Part shown: piece after piece, positions 33,008 to 42,533 of the stretch | Layout of the letters: each line of letters starts with the position of its first letter | Numbering within the stretch: the first letter of the stretch is position 1 | Source: Neurospora intermedia | Taxonomy: Eukaryota; Ascomycota; Sordariomycetes; Sordariales; Sordariaceae | Direction: 5' to 3' | Assembly (NCBI GenBank): GCA_037102815.1 | Contig: BTPP01000001.1 | Location: 5,791,001-5,855,000, forward strand | Length of the DNA stretch: 64,000 nucleotides | Notes under the pieces: model-generated | Seen by the model: only the letters and a program-made list of their open reading frames with translations | Told to the model about the DNA's origin: nothing | Databases searched by the model: none | Position numbers and translations under genes: made by a program

Positions 33008-35251
33008 ATGGAACCCTCAAGTGCAAACAAGGGCTTTATCCAGCAACAACCCATCATCAAGAACCAGTTTCATGAAGATGTCAGTCTCCAACGGATAGCC
33101 AAACGTACGTTCACCCCCCGAACCCCCTCATCCCGCAAACCAGACAGACCATCATATCTCACACCCATCGCAGTCTACCTCCCCCCTTCCCTCCTCGAGA
33201 AAGTCACCCCCGAGATCTCCCGCCTAGGCGACGCCGTGCTCTCCCAGCAAATCTTCGACTGGATCACCGACGCCGAGCGCAACACCCCTTACCTCCGCGG
33301 CTCAGGGCGCGACGCCTTCGGCCGCCCCAAACAGGAACTCATCGTGACCGAAGGCTGGCGCAAGCTCCAGGAATTCGGCTTCGCCAACGGCGTCGTGGCC
33401 ATCAACTACGACGCCAGTACCAGCTCGCCGTTTTCTAACGGCCCCTACTCGCGGCTGATCCAGTTCATCCGGTGCCACCTCTGGGAAGCCTCGTGCGCCA
33501 ACACCATGTGTCCGGCCGCGATGCAGGACGGCGCCGCCCGTTTGCTGCAGCGCCACCTAACCACTCCCCAACTGGCAGCGAACCTGTCTGAAACTGAAAA
33601 GCGCGTGTTCCAAAACGCCTATAACCACCTCACTTCGCGCGACCCGGCTTACACCTGGACGTCAGGCCAATGGATGACGGAACGCACCGGCGGGTCGGAC
33701 GTGTCCCAGACCGAAACCGTCGCTGTTTATTCCCCCTTTCCCGCTGGACGGCAACCAGTCCCATTAGCGTCCAAAGAAGAAAACATGCCTTTGGGTCCTT
33801 GGTCCATCTCAGGCTTCAAGTGGTTCTCCTCCGCGACCGACAGCCAAATGACCATTCTCCTCGCCAGGACGCGTCCAGGCATGGGCGTCTCAGCCTTCTT
33901 TGCTCCGATGCGACGATGGAACCCCGAGCTTGTTTTGCCCACCACATTCACCGTCGGAACCGGTGTTACAAACGGCGGCGGAACGGGCGGCACGGAACTC
34001 AACGGGGTGACCATCTCCCGCCTCAAGAGCAAGTTCGGCACAGTGAGTTTGCCGACGGCCGAACTAGAGCTGAAGGACATGCGCGGGTGGTTGATTGGCA
34101 AAGAAGGCGAAGGCATCAAGGAGATTTCGACGATTCTGAACATCACAAGGGTACACACGACCGTTTCGTCAATGGGATACCTTGGGCGCGGTATAGGTGT
34201 TGCGAAAGCGTATGCGCTCGTCCGCGAAGCGGGCGTTGGGAAGGGCCGTCGATCACCTCTTTATCAACACCCATTGCACATGCGCACGTTGGCGGACTTG
34301 ACGGTTGAATATCATGGGCTGATGTTACTTACTTTTTATACGTTGTATATCTTGGGAGTGGATGAACATCTTTCCTCTCCTTCTGTTTCCCCTTCTTCTT
34401 CCCCTTCTTCCCCCTCTTCTTCTTCCCCCTTATCTTCTTCCCCCTTATCTTCTTCCTCCCCTTCCCCTTCCCCCTCCCCTTCCCCTTCCCTATCCCCTTA
34501 TCCTTCTGCCCCCCCTCCCCCCCTCCACCCATTAACCCCCACCCCCAACCTTGTCCCCCCCCTCCTCCGCACCCTCTCCTCCCTCCACAAGTCTTTCATC
34601 TGCCACACCACCATCCCCCTCTCCTTCCTCTGCATGGAACTCCTCGGCGGGGTAGGCTACCTCCTCAACTCGGACTCCGAACACCTCAACCTCGCCCGTC
34701 TCTTTCGAGACGCCTGCGTCGGCGCCATCTGGGAAGGCACGACGGACGTCTTGGCTTCTGATACGCTTCGGGCGCTCAAACAGCCTGCTGTGGAGGCTCT
34801 GGGTTGGTTGGTTGAGACGGGGTTGGGGGCTTCGTTGGAGAACAAAGAAAAAAAAGAGGAAGGGGAGACAAAAACAGAGGAAGGGGAGAGAATTAGAATT
34901 AAAAAGGTTTGGGAGGATTTGAGGAGGAGATTGGACAAGGGAAAGAAGCAGCAGGAGGAGAAGTTGGTGGCGGAGGCGAGGGGGCTGACGCATAGGTTGG
35001 CGGAGGTGGTGATTGCGGTTTTGTGGGTGGTTGATGCGAGGGTGAGGCCGGGGAGGGAGGTGGAGGGGATGAAGAGGAGGTGGATGGCTAAACATGGGTT
35101 TGGGCCTAGTAGTGGTGGTCGTGATGGGGAGGAGGAGATGGTGAAGGTGGAGGGAGATGGACTGGAGTTGGATTTGGCGATTGTTTATGGGGAGGGAGGG
35201 CCGAAGGGGGTTGTTGAGGGTGGGAGTGTACCGGGGGTTCCAAAGCTTTGA
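33008..35251 (+). CDS. AidB-type acyl-CoA dehydrogenase family protein
   Basis: Two exons (33008-33104 and 33174-35251) give 724 residues. The 69-nt intron between them has no stop and keeps frame, so a naive translation would include 23 false residues. Removing it (donor GTACGT, acceptor CGCAG) restores the family start IAKLYLPPSLLEKVTPEISR. The protein matches the fungal AidB-like flavoprotein group: DAERNTPYLRGSGRDAFGRP, then AMQDGAARLLQ, then TERTGGSDVSQTET for flavin and substrate contacts, and LFRDACVGAIWEGTTDVLASDTLRA near the C-terminus. A Ser/Pro insertion of about 65 residues (roughly 34372-34560) interrupts the helical C-terminal domain. A Glu/Lys-rich linker follows at about 34840. 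The likely activity is flavin-dependent oxidation of an acyl-CoA or a related role. AidB in bacteria is linked to alkylation response, and the fungal substrate is unknown. Confidence 0.9.
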   Translation: MEPSSANKGFIQQQPIIKNQFHEDVSLQRIAKRTFTPRTPSSRKPDRPSYLTPIAVYLPPSLLEKVTPEISRLGDAVLSQQIFDWITDAERNTPYLRGSGRDAFGRPKQELIVTEGWRKLQEFGFANGVVAINYDASTSSPFSNGPYSRLIQFIRCHLWEASCANTMCPAAMQDGAARLLQRHLTTPQLAANLSETEKRVFQNAYNHLTSRDPAYTWTSGQWMTERTGGSDVSQTETVAVYSPFPAGRQPVPLASKEENMPLGPWSISGFKWFSSATDSQMTILLARTRPGMGVSAFFAPMRRWNPELVLPTTFTVGTGVTNGGGTGGTELNGVTISRLKSKFGTVSLPTAELELKDMRGWLIGKEGEGIKEISTILNITRVHTTVSSMGYLGRGIGVAKAYALVREAGVGKGRRSPLYQHPLHMRTLADLTVEYHGLMLLTFYTLYILGVDEHLSSPSVSPSSSPSSPSSSSPLSSSPLSSSSPSPSPSPSPSLSPYPSAPPPPLHPLTPTPNLVPPLLRTLSSLHKSFICHTTIPLSFLCMELLGGVGYLLNSDSEHLNLARLFRDACVGAIWEGTTDVLASDTLRALKQPAVEALGWLVETGLGASLENKEKKEEGETKTEEGERIRIKKVWEDLRRRLDKGKKQQEEKLVAEARGLTHRLAEVVIAVLWVVDARVRPGREVEGMKRRWMAKHGFGPSSGGRDGEEEMVKVEGDGLELDLAIVYGEGGPKGVVEGGSVPGVPKL
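33105..33173 (+). other. Stop-free in-frame 69-nt intron
   Basis: GTACGT donor and CGCAG acceptor bound a 69-nt intron that is a multiple of three and has no in-frame stop. If retained it would insert 23 residues rich in Pro, Arg and Ser immediately before the conserved LYLPPSLL segment. Confidence 0.85.
34372..34560 (+). repeat. Low-complexity (TCT/CCC)n coding tract
   Basis: A pyrimidine-rich run of CCTTCTTCTTCCCC-type units encodes a Ser/Pro insertion inside the acyl-CoA dehydrogenase fold. It remains in frame. It is likely to vary in length between strains. Confidence 0.8.
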
Positions 35252-35998
35252 GGGTTGTTTGGTTTGTTATCGTACTTGATCGTGAAGACATATATATTAA
35301 GGGGGGTTTCAGCACATCGTCAGTTGATATCCCGATAGGCATCAATATTGTGCTGAGCACTATCAAGGTATCTCCAACCACATTAGCTTGAAGGTGATAT
35401 CAAGATATTTATACCCACATGAAAACGCCTATCAAGTCCCAAAAGACATCAGTCTCTAGACCAGGTGACCGTTTAGGTTCCTCACTCCAACAAGATCACC
35501 AATCAAGCCAATTGTAAGCCCGAAAGCACAGGTAACATAAGACCAGTATGGCTCGCAGTTAACCAAGAAACAAATTCATATCTTCGGAACCCAAGATCCC
35601 AGTAAGAATAAGGCAAAGTAGTACGTCGAGTATCAGAAGGATTGACCAACAAGCTAAAGAAAACCACCATACACGCCGCTACCTATTCAGACAAATCCCT
35701 ATACAAAACCTTGTACCATCCAACCGACCGACCATTTCGTTTCTTTTCCTCTTGTGTTTGTTTTGTCGTGTTATGTACCGTTCGTTCGTTCGTTCGTTCC
35801 CCAGTTCCAACCATGTATCAACCAGTCCCATTTCAGATCGCGTCTTGACACCCACCCCAAAGCGTCCGTCCGTTCCGTTGGCTTCTTCCTCAAGCCTAAC
35901 TCATACCCCAGAGTTCGATTCTCCCCCTTTCTCCATACATCCCGTCCCTCGGCACCTGCCGCCACTTCCCACATTTTCCGACCATACCATCACCCGCC
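35252..35998. other. Intergenic between convergent genes
   Basis: I see no gene. A GTTC tandem repeat lies at about 35780-35800. The segment carries the 3' regions of the acyl-CoA dehydrogenase gene and of the membrane-protein gene on the other strand. Confidence 0.5.
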
Positions 35999-37688
35999 TT
36001 ACTTCCTCAGCACAGCATCATAAAGGCCAGAAACACCCGTCACTGCCGCACCAACCAACACGCCCTTCCACCCACTGTAGAGAGCCCCGTTGATCCTGAA
36101 GACGGCATCAGGGTCCAGCCAGCCACCGAACGTCACACCCTGGGCATAGACCACATATGTGATCAACGCCTTGGCAATCGAAAACGTAACCGGATCAACC
36201 GCATACTCGGGCTCCCGCTTGCTCAGCTCCCTGCTTTGTCTCCTGGTTGTCGGGCCCGAGTTGGTGGAGAAGGGATTCGTGTGCGCCACCGACAAGTTGA
36301 AGAAGTAACCAAACAGCGAAGGGAGGATCAAGCTGGTGGTAGTCCACACCAAAGCGGGGATCCAGAAGCCGGCCGTCACCAAAGCGAACATGTCGGGAAC
36401 GTAGACGGGGTACTCGTCCCAGCCGAGCATGCCGCCCAAAAGCTTGACGGCGGGGATGGTGAAGGCGTAGCGGTCGGGGATGACCTCCTTGCGGAGGAAG
36501 TAGAGCTCGAAGGCGGCGACGGTGACGGCGACGCTGTTGACGGTGGACAGGCTCTCGCGGACGGTCTCGGCCTTTTCGTGGATGCCCGAACGTCGATAGA
36601 GGTCCGAGACGCGGTTGCGCACGGCGAGGGTGCCGGACTCGACAACTTGTGCCAGCTCGGCCTGGGAGGCGGGCAGGCGCAAGGTGGAGGACGAGAAAGT
36701 GTTGTTGAGTTGGGAGAGTGCGTGCCCGGGGTTTTGGACGTTTTGAACGGCAGATTGGGCGGTGGAGACAATGGCGTCTTGAGTCACTTGAGCGGCGGCG
36801 TGAAGGACTTCTGAAGGCGCCGGAGCTTGCTTGGAATCGGGCTCGGGGGATGGGGATGTGGTGGATGGGATGGAGTCGGACCTGGGAGCAATGTTTGTTA
36901 GTTGTTTTCTGTTGTGCCTCTTTCTCGTAGAAACTGGAGACTTACTCTTCAATGGTGGCAGCAGGAATCTCGACCTCGACCTTGTTGGTGGCCCTCCGCC
37001 TGGGAGCTCGGTTGGGGGTCACATCGCTTTCGCGCTTGATGGGCGACTGGCGAGCGCGGCTGTTGAAGTAGGAAGTGAAGCGCGAGTCAGAGGAGAAACG
37101 GTTTGCATTCTGGGAGAGGAAGTTGTCGAGCTGTTGTTCGATATCACTCTTCTTCAGACCATCAAGGCTGGGTGTTTTGTTAGTACATCTCCGATGAAAG
37201 GCATTGTTCAGCGATTGGGGAATCCCAAACGGGATGAATGTCAACAAAGGAGCCAGGTACGCGAGGCGGGATGCGGCACGCAGGCGCGGGGGAGCTTCCG
37301 GCCCTTGTCTGTTCCTGGGGAGGTACACAGCAGGTCCGGCAAGGCAGGGCGTCATCGAATGTCTTTTGGTGCTGACGCCATCCCCAAGACAATGTCTGCT
37401 CGCTTGAGACGGACTAGACTGAACATGCGCTCGATGGGATAGCATAGGAAGGAGAGCTCAGCCTTGCGCGGAGTGGTGAGCGCGCGCGCGCGAGGCGCAA
37501 AGCGAATACCAGAAAGTAAACAAAACAAGAGCATTGTCATGACAGATCATGGCCAGGACACGAGCTATGGGAGGAACAAATAAGTAACAAGAGAAGTGGA
37601 TTTACCTAGTTATACCGATTTCCCTCGCCAATTCAACCAAGTCCGACTTGCGCTGCCTCGCGAGCCAGCTGTTGGTGGTGCCCGACAT
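35999..37688 (-). CDS. Membrane protein with SAP-like N-terminal motif
   Basis: Three exons (37688-37606, 37167-36946, 36881-35999) join in frame to give 395 residues. The 438-nt first intron has a perfect TACTAAC branch site just before its acceptor. The N-terminus reads QRKSDLVELAREIGIT and then LDGLKKSDIEQQLDNFLSQN. This is the helix pattern of a SAP or SAP-like DNA-binding motif, here apparently split by the intron. A Ser/Pro/basic linker follows (RRRATNKVEVEIP), then an Ala/Gln-rich helical segment. The second half has three or four hydrophobic segments, including SVAVTVAAFELYFL, MFALVTAGFWIPALVW and LFGYFF. A soluble SAP-type end joined to a membrane region suggests an inner-nuclear-membrane or ER protein tethering chromatin. 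This is inference. The family is fungal, and I know of no assigned function. Confidence 0.85.
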
Positions 37689-38585
37689 GATGTTTGCTGT
37701 CTGTGGGGATATTTCGGGTCGCAATGTGATAGTTGGTCAATGGTGTTTGATACCAGAATAGTCACCCTGATTGATTCAATTGCGCGTGTATTGGTGATGA
37801 TGATGCGCTTGTCGTATACTTGGAATATGCGATAGTGGATATATTTGCGTACAATGATGATGTTGTTTTGGAAGTGAGGCAGTGGACGGTGAAGCTGTGG
37901 GTGGGTGGTGGTGAGCAGAGCTGGCAGTGGAGGTCCCCGTCGGTTGTAGTGACGTGTGTTGGATGGATCCCCTGTAAACTGAGCTAAGCCGACCTGAGGG
38001 AAAGCACGGACGTTATCTACCACTACCTAGTGTAGTGTATTGATCACGCCGCCTGGACACGAATTGGAGAGAAATGAAACATTGTACAACGTGTTTCTGG
38101 TGATAGGCTCAATTTATGCGTGATACTGCGACTCATCACTCTTTGCGCCCGCGTTTCATCAACTTCAATCATCAGCCCGATACGTACCTAGGTATGTACA
38201 CTGCTCACCAACGAGATGCCAAGATGACGAGTGGGCCAACGGGTGGGCGGGAAAGAGTGGAGAGCGGGGAACTTCAGCTTTCTGTTGGGCCACTGCTGGG
38301 GATCCCGGGCTTTTGCTTCACGCATAACCCTCCAAATATAACCCTGAATGACTGTGTTCGTTACATATTCGACAAAGAAAAAAAGACATCATCTTGCACC
38401 ATATAAACACTCGAGTTGATTACACTACAAAAGAATATTGAAGTACATATTACCCTTTATACTTTCACGTCTTCCCTTCATTTCCGTATGTCCGCTCGGC
38501 ATGTAATATCCTTCTACATGAATGACAGTTCACCAAGTCCACAAGCTTGGACAGAGAATAAGTAAACAAGCTCGGCCAAAGCATC
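37689..38585. other. Promoter of the membrane-protein gene and 3' region of the kinase gene
   Basis: No gene is seen in these 900 bp. The flanking genes are both on the minus strand, so the left end should hold the promoter of the SAP-like membrane-protein gene. Confidence 0.5.
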
Positions 38586-41453
38586 CTACTTGTCATGCTT
38601 GGGACATCTCAGAGGTATCCTCTTGCCTTGGGACTCATAAAAGAATCCCGAAACCTCAAATCGATGGCGCTGCTCACCTACAGGCCAACACAACCGAATC
38701 ACATTGAACTCATCCAGCTGCGGCAAACACTCGTCGCACCAACGGTACCCAGGGAAACTTGAATGCTTCGAGGTCACCGCCTGGGACCGGTTCAACATCC
38801 TCCCACACAGCTTGTTCGAGCAGCAAACCACCGCCTCGCCACCGTAAAGACGGTTGCCCAAGCGCTGGCTAGGCCAAAAATCCCTAAACTGCATTTTCTT
38901 GCCATCACCCATGAACATTGCCGCGCTGCTCCTCAGCTGGAGCCGGCGGCAAAGGTGGTTGCACTCGTGATAAGCGAAAAAGAACATGAACCCTTCAGCA
39001 CCGAGATTGGTCTGTGACAGTGAGAACCGGTACGGGTCAAGTGTGTGGACAGCCGGGTCCGTCATGGTCTTGCCCACGCCCTGCAGGTCGCAAACCAGGA
39101 ATCGGCCGCGCGAGCGCTCGAACGTAAAGTGTGAAAACGCTTGAGCAGCCTGGTTGGAAGGATCGTGGGTGAGATTGGCCTCTTTGTTGGCGTATCCCGC
39201 GTTGCCATTGTACTTGACAAACTTTCCGGCAAGGAAAGGCTCGATGGACATGCACTTGCCTTTACTCCCACGCCTGTCATTGCACTTGAAGCAGGACGTG
39301 ACGACAAAGTCGATATTGTATTCGGGACAGTCAGCCAAGAGGGAGTTGAATTCGAGTGCAAAGGCCTTACAAAGGGCTTGCGAGCGCATGTCCTCAACGA
39401 GATGGGCGAGGCTGTGGTTGTCTGAACCATCGTCCTCATCGTCACCATCAGTCTTGAACTCCTTCACCACGTAACGGCTTCTCGAATACTCGGTGCAGGC
39501 AAATGAGGCCAACCGCAAGGCTCCTTTAGCAAAAGGAGTCTTTCGTTTGCGAACATTGAGCCCAAGGACGCTGACTGTCATGTTCGTATCGGACTCCATC
39601 ATGCGGTCGAGCATGCTAGTGCCGAGGGCGAAGCCGTCGTCCAAGCCAGCAGTGACAGTGGCATCGATCGAAAAGCCCTCTACGACAAGGCGCTCGTCAA
39701 ACCACTCCAGGTTACCCCATTGCGGGCTGCCTTTTTCCAGCCTAACGTCAGGCCGACGTACGGGAAGCTCTTCATTCTCCTGAATGGATCCAAGTCCAGA
39801 GTAGTTCACCCTCTGACTACTAGTTCCGCCCCGCGCCCTTTTGATGCTTCCAGACGAAGCCAAAGATCTTACAGTACTACTCATCACCGAAGTAGTGACG
39901 GCCTCGACGACGAGACGCTGTAGTGCGGCGAATGTGAGACCTAACTCAGCCTCCCGGAACACTAAGCCGCCGTTCGGCGTGCCATCGTTGTTCTTGATAC
40001 CACTGGCTTCGCTATAGTATCTATTCTTTTCACTTAGCATACAGTCGCTCCCGGCCCTGGCGTACTCTTTCAAAAATTGCAAGGCCATGCGATCTGTGGA
40101 TTTTTTGATGCGAAGAAGAACGTAGTTGATTCCTGTACCAAGCATACGCTTGAGTATCGGCTGATAGGTCAATCCGTGAGGCTCGCTGCCCGGGTTGGGA
40201 TAGCAGTCCCGCTTGTCGGAGAGGTCATGTAGTGTACGGCCGTGAGGCGGGGCATCGGCGATGTGAAGGACAACTCGTGTCTGGTGCTTCCAAGTCGCCT
40301 CGAGCGCTTGGTGTAGCGCCCCAAGAACATCCTCGGCAAAGTCATCCCCCGCAAAGGCGGAAGCATTCAGTGTATTGATGAAGGATCGAACTTTCTTGAC
40401 TGAGCGAGTAAAGTCTAGGAATTCGATCTTGGGAACAGCGTCGTGGTCTTTGTAGCCTACAACGGCGACTCTGACTTCGGCTTGATTGAGGAAGAAACGG
40501 TTGATGTCGTCTAGAATGCTCCTGACTTGAGACTTTGCACTCTCAATGTATGGACGCATGGACTTTGTGGTGTCGATGAGGAACAACAAATCGATGGAAC
40601 ATACGGACTTGAACAGCCCTGCCGTGGATCTGCGTGGGGCGTTAACAGTTGCTGTGCGCTCCTCTCTCGCGAATTGTCTAAGTCTGCATTTCTCTTCTCC
40701 GTCCGTCAAAGCTGTCCTGCCGGCCTCGCGTTGGAGGATATCATTTTGAGTGCGCAATCGTTCCTTATCTTCCGAGAGGTCTCGCAATTGCTGGAGAAGC
40801 CTTGTGTGGGTGCAACTCGAAGAGTGGACGGAGGGAACAGAGATCCTTCTACTGGCAGCCTCATATCTGTCACCATGAGACCCCTTCCACTCTTGTGAAG
40901 GATTCAAGCAGACTGTGGAACCAGGCACTTCTCGCGAGCCGATAGTTTTCGAGGCCGAATATCTTAGTGTTCCGACTAACTCTGCTGGGGTATGGATACC
41001 AGAAACACCGTGACTGGACGTGCTGGATTTGGAAGGAGTCCCAAGACAGTGATTGGGGGTTCTCGAAACCCACGATCTCAGAGTTCCAGTTGACTCTGTC
41101 GGCGTATACATCGCAGAAACAGTGTGGCTGGACGTGCTGGACAAGGAAGGAGTCCTGGGATTAAGGCTTGCGCCGCGTGCGTCAAGAGTACCCGAGTTCA
41201 AAGATGCCAAAGTTATGGCTGAAATGGTTGGCATATTGATTTCCGGAACACCAAGGCTGGACGTGTTGGGTTGGGAAGGAGCCCTGGAACGATGCTCAAG
41301 TTGAGACCGCAGCACTGCTTCGGCCCCCAACGTACCACGCTGGCGTCCGTTGCGATACAAGGTGCTGGATGGCGTCGGCGCAGTGGACACACTGGACACA
41401 CTGGACGTAGTGGGTGGCGGTCCCATCCTGTCTTTCTTGCGCGGCTGTGCCAT
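38586..41453 (-). CDS. VWA-domain alpha-kinase (MHCK/EF2-kinase type)
   Basis: Single exon, 955 residues. From the N-terminus: a Ser/Thr-rich region with two clear 38-residue repeats (about 102-130 and 140-168, core SSTSSH(T/G)VS) and a weaker third copy before them. A coiled coil follows at about 215-265. A von Willebrand factor A domain starts SIDLLFLIDTTKSM near 287, with the metal-site DxTxS intact. An atypical alpha-kinase domain spans about 620-860: YVVKEFK supplies the ATP-binding Lys, and DLQGVGKTMTDPAVHT near 788 is the family's Gly-rich catalytic segment. The C-terminus has Cys pairs (CCSNKLC near 873, WCDEC near 903) that suggest a zinc site. This order resembles the Dictyostelium VwkA and other fungal VWA/alpha-kinases. 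It probably phosphorylates Ser/Thr in helical substrates. Its targets are unknown. Confidence 0.93.
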   Translation of the reverse strand: MAQPRKKDRMGPPPTTSSVSSVSTAPTPSSTLYRNGRQRGTLGAEAVLRSQLEHRSRAPSQPNTSSLGVPEINMPTISAITLASLNSGTLDARGASLNPRTPSLSSTSSHTVSAMYTPTESTGTLRSWVSRTPNHCLGTPSKSSTSSHGVSGIHTPAELVGTLRYSASKTIGSREVPGSTVCLNPSQEWKGSHGDRYEAASRRISVPSVHSSSCTHTRLLQQLRDLSEDKERLRTQNDILQREAGRTALTDGEEKCRLRQFAREERTATVNAPRRSTAGLFKSVCSIDLLFLIDTTKSMRPYIESAKSQVRSILDDINRFFLNQAEVRVAVVGYKDHDAVPKIEFLDFTRSVKKVRSFINTLNASAFAGDDFAEDVLGALHQALEATWKHQTRVVLHIADAPPHGRTLHDLSDKRDCYPNPGSEPHGLTYQPILKRMLGTGINYVLLRIKKSTDRMALQFLKEYARAGSDCMLSEKNRYYSEASGIKNNDGTPNGGLVFREAELGLTFAALQRLVVEAVTTSVMSSTVRSLASSGSIKRARGGTSSQRVNYSGLGSIQENEELPVRRPDVRLEKGSPQWGNLEWFDERLVVEGFSIDATVTAGLDDGFALGTSMLDRMMESDTNMTVSVLGLNVRKRKTPFAKGALRLASFACTEYSRSRYVVKEFKTDGDDEDDGSDNHSLAHLVEDMRSQALCKAFALEFNSLLADCPEYNIDFVVTSCFKCNDRRGSKGKCMSIEPFLAGKFVKYNGNAGYANKEANLTHDPSNQAAQAFSHFTFERSRGRFLVCDLQGVGKTMTDPAVHTLDPYRFSLSQTNLGAEGFMFFFAYHECNHLCRRLQLRSSAAMFMGDGKKMQFRDFWPSQRLGNRLYGGEAVVCCSNKLCGRMLNRSQAVTSKHSSFPGYRWCDECLPQLDEFNVIRLCWPVGEQRHRFEVSGFFYESQGKRIPLRCPKHDK
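40950..41150 (-). repeat. 114-nt imperfect coding tandem repeat
   Basis: The 38-codon repeat of the kinase N-terminus can be seen in DNA as CTGGACGTGCTGGA-type words recurring at about 41014 and 41128, that is at a 114-nt period. The units have diverged but remain in frame. Confidence 0.65.
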
Positions 41454-42533
41454 CTTCGAGGTCCGTGATGGATGGCCTAAGAGATGAGGTGGAATGCTGG
41501 AATGTGCGAAGTAGAAGAAAGGCCTGTTGTCTGCCTACTTTGTCGAAATGGTCCGGGTGTGCGTGGGGCTACCCGCACAATGACCATTCACTTGCACCAA
41601 GGCCAAGGACCATTCACTCAGGCCCAACAGCGGTGGGGGCTGAGATGGCTCGTCGATTTGACAGTTGCTGGAACTTGGTTGAGACGAAAGGTCGAGAGGT
41701 AGAGGACGAGGTTGTTTCTAGACAATGATAGCCTACAGGACCGTGGAAGAGCAGTAATGTTCCCCCGATGAGCTTCTAGGGGAGATCTAGTTGAGTGGTG
41801 TACTTGTGGTGTGCTGGTGTATTCGGTCAACCATGATTATCCAAGGAGAATGTTTATCAACCAAGCATCCAACTGAGAGGCCAGCGGCTGGCCGGGAGGG
41901 GAAATGGAGGCATGCGGTTCAAACTGAGCTTTGCGATGCAGTACAATGGAGGCTTAAAGGATGCATGGTCGCAGCACTCAAGGCCTAAAGGTGCATTTTG
42001 CTGCAATTACGTCCGCTCAAGGGAATACTTGGACTCGTAAACTACACTGATGCCGAAGCCAAAGAAGAAGTAAAAGAAGAAGAAAAACAGCCAACATGGG
42101 AGAAGTGGTGGTTCAGCTGCGATCATGATGAATTTCAGAACACACAAAGAATATCGTCGACGGACAATGGCAAGGAATGATTAGTCATAACATCAACAAC
42201 CTCTTTGTGGAATATACCCTCCTCAGGGAAGGGACGATGGAAAAGGACTGCCCCAGGCACTTCCCCTAAAACATCCCATCCACGAACCTTTCCTTCCCCT
42301 TCCTCACACAACACGGCTAGGGATCGGCATTCCTGAGAACGCGCCTTCAGACGCTAGCCGTTTTCTTCCTCCATTCATGCGACTTTTGGTATCTCAAACG
42401 ATTCAAAATGTAAGAGTTAGTTCGATTATCAATATCGTGTTGTTCGCTGTCTAGGTTCTCATAGATTATCATTCCATCGTCACCATCCCTTCTCTTTCTC
42501 GCACGTTAAATTTCTTCCATCATTACCCATACT
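41454..42533. other. Intergenic between two minus-strand genes
   Basis: This contains the promoter of the kinase gene on the left and the 3' region of the P450 gene on the right. A (GAA)n stretch lies at about 42060-42090. No gene is supported. Confidence 0.5.
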
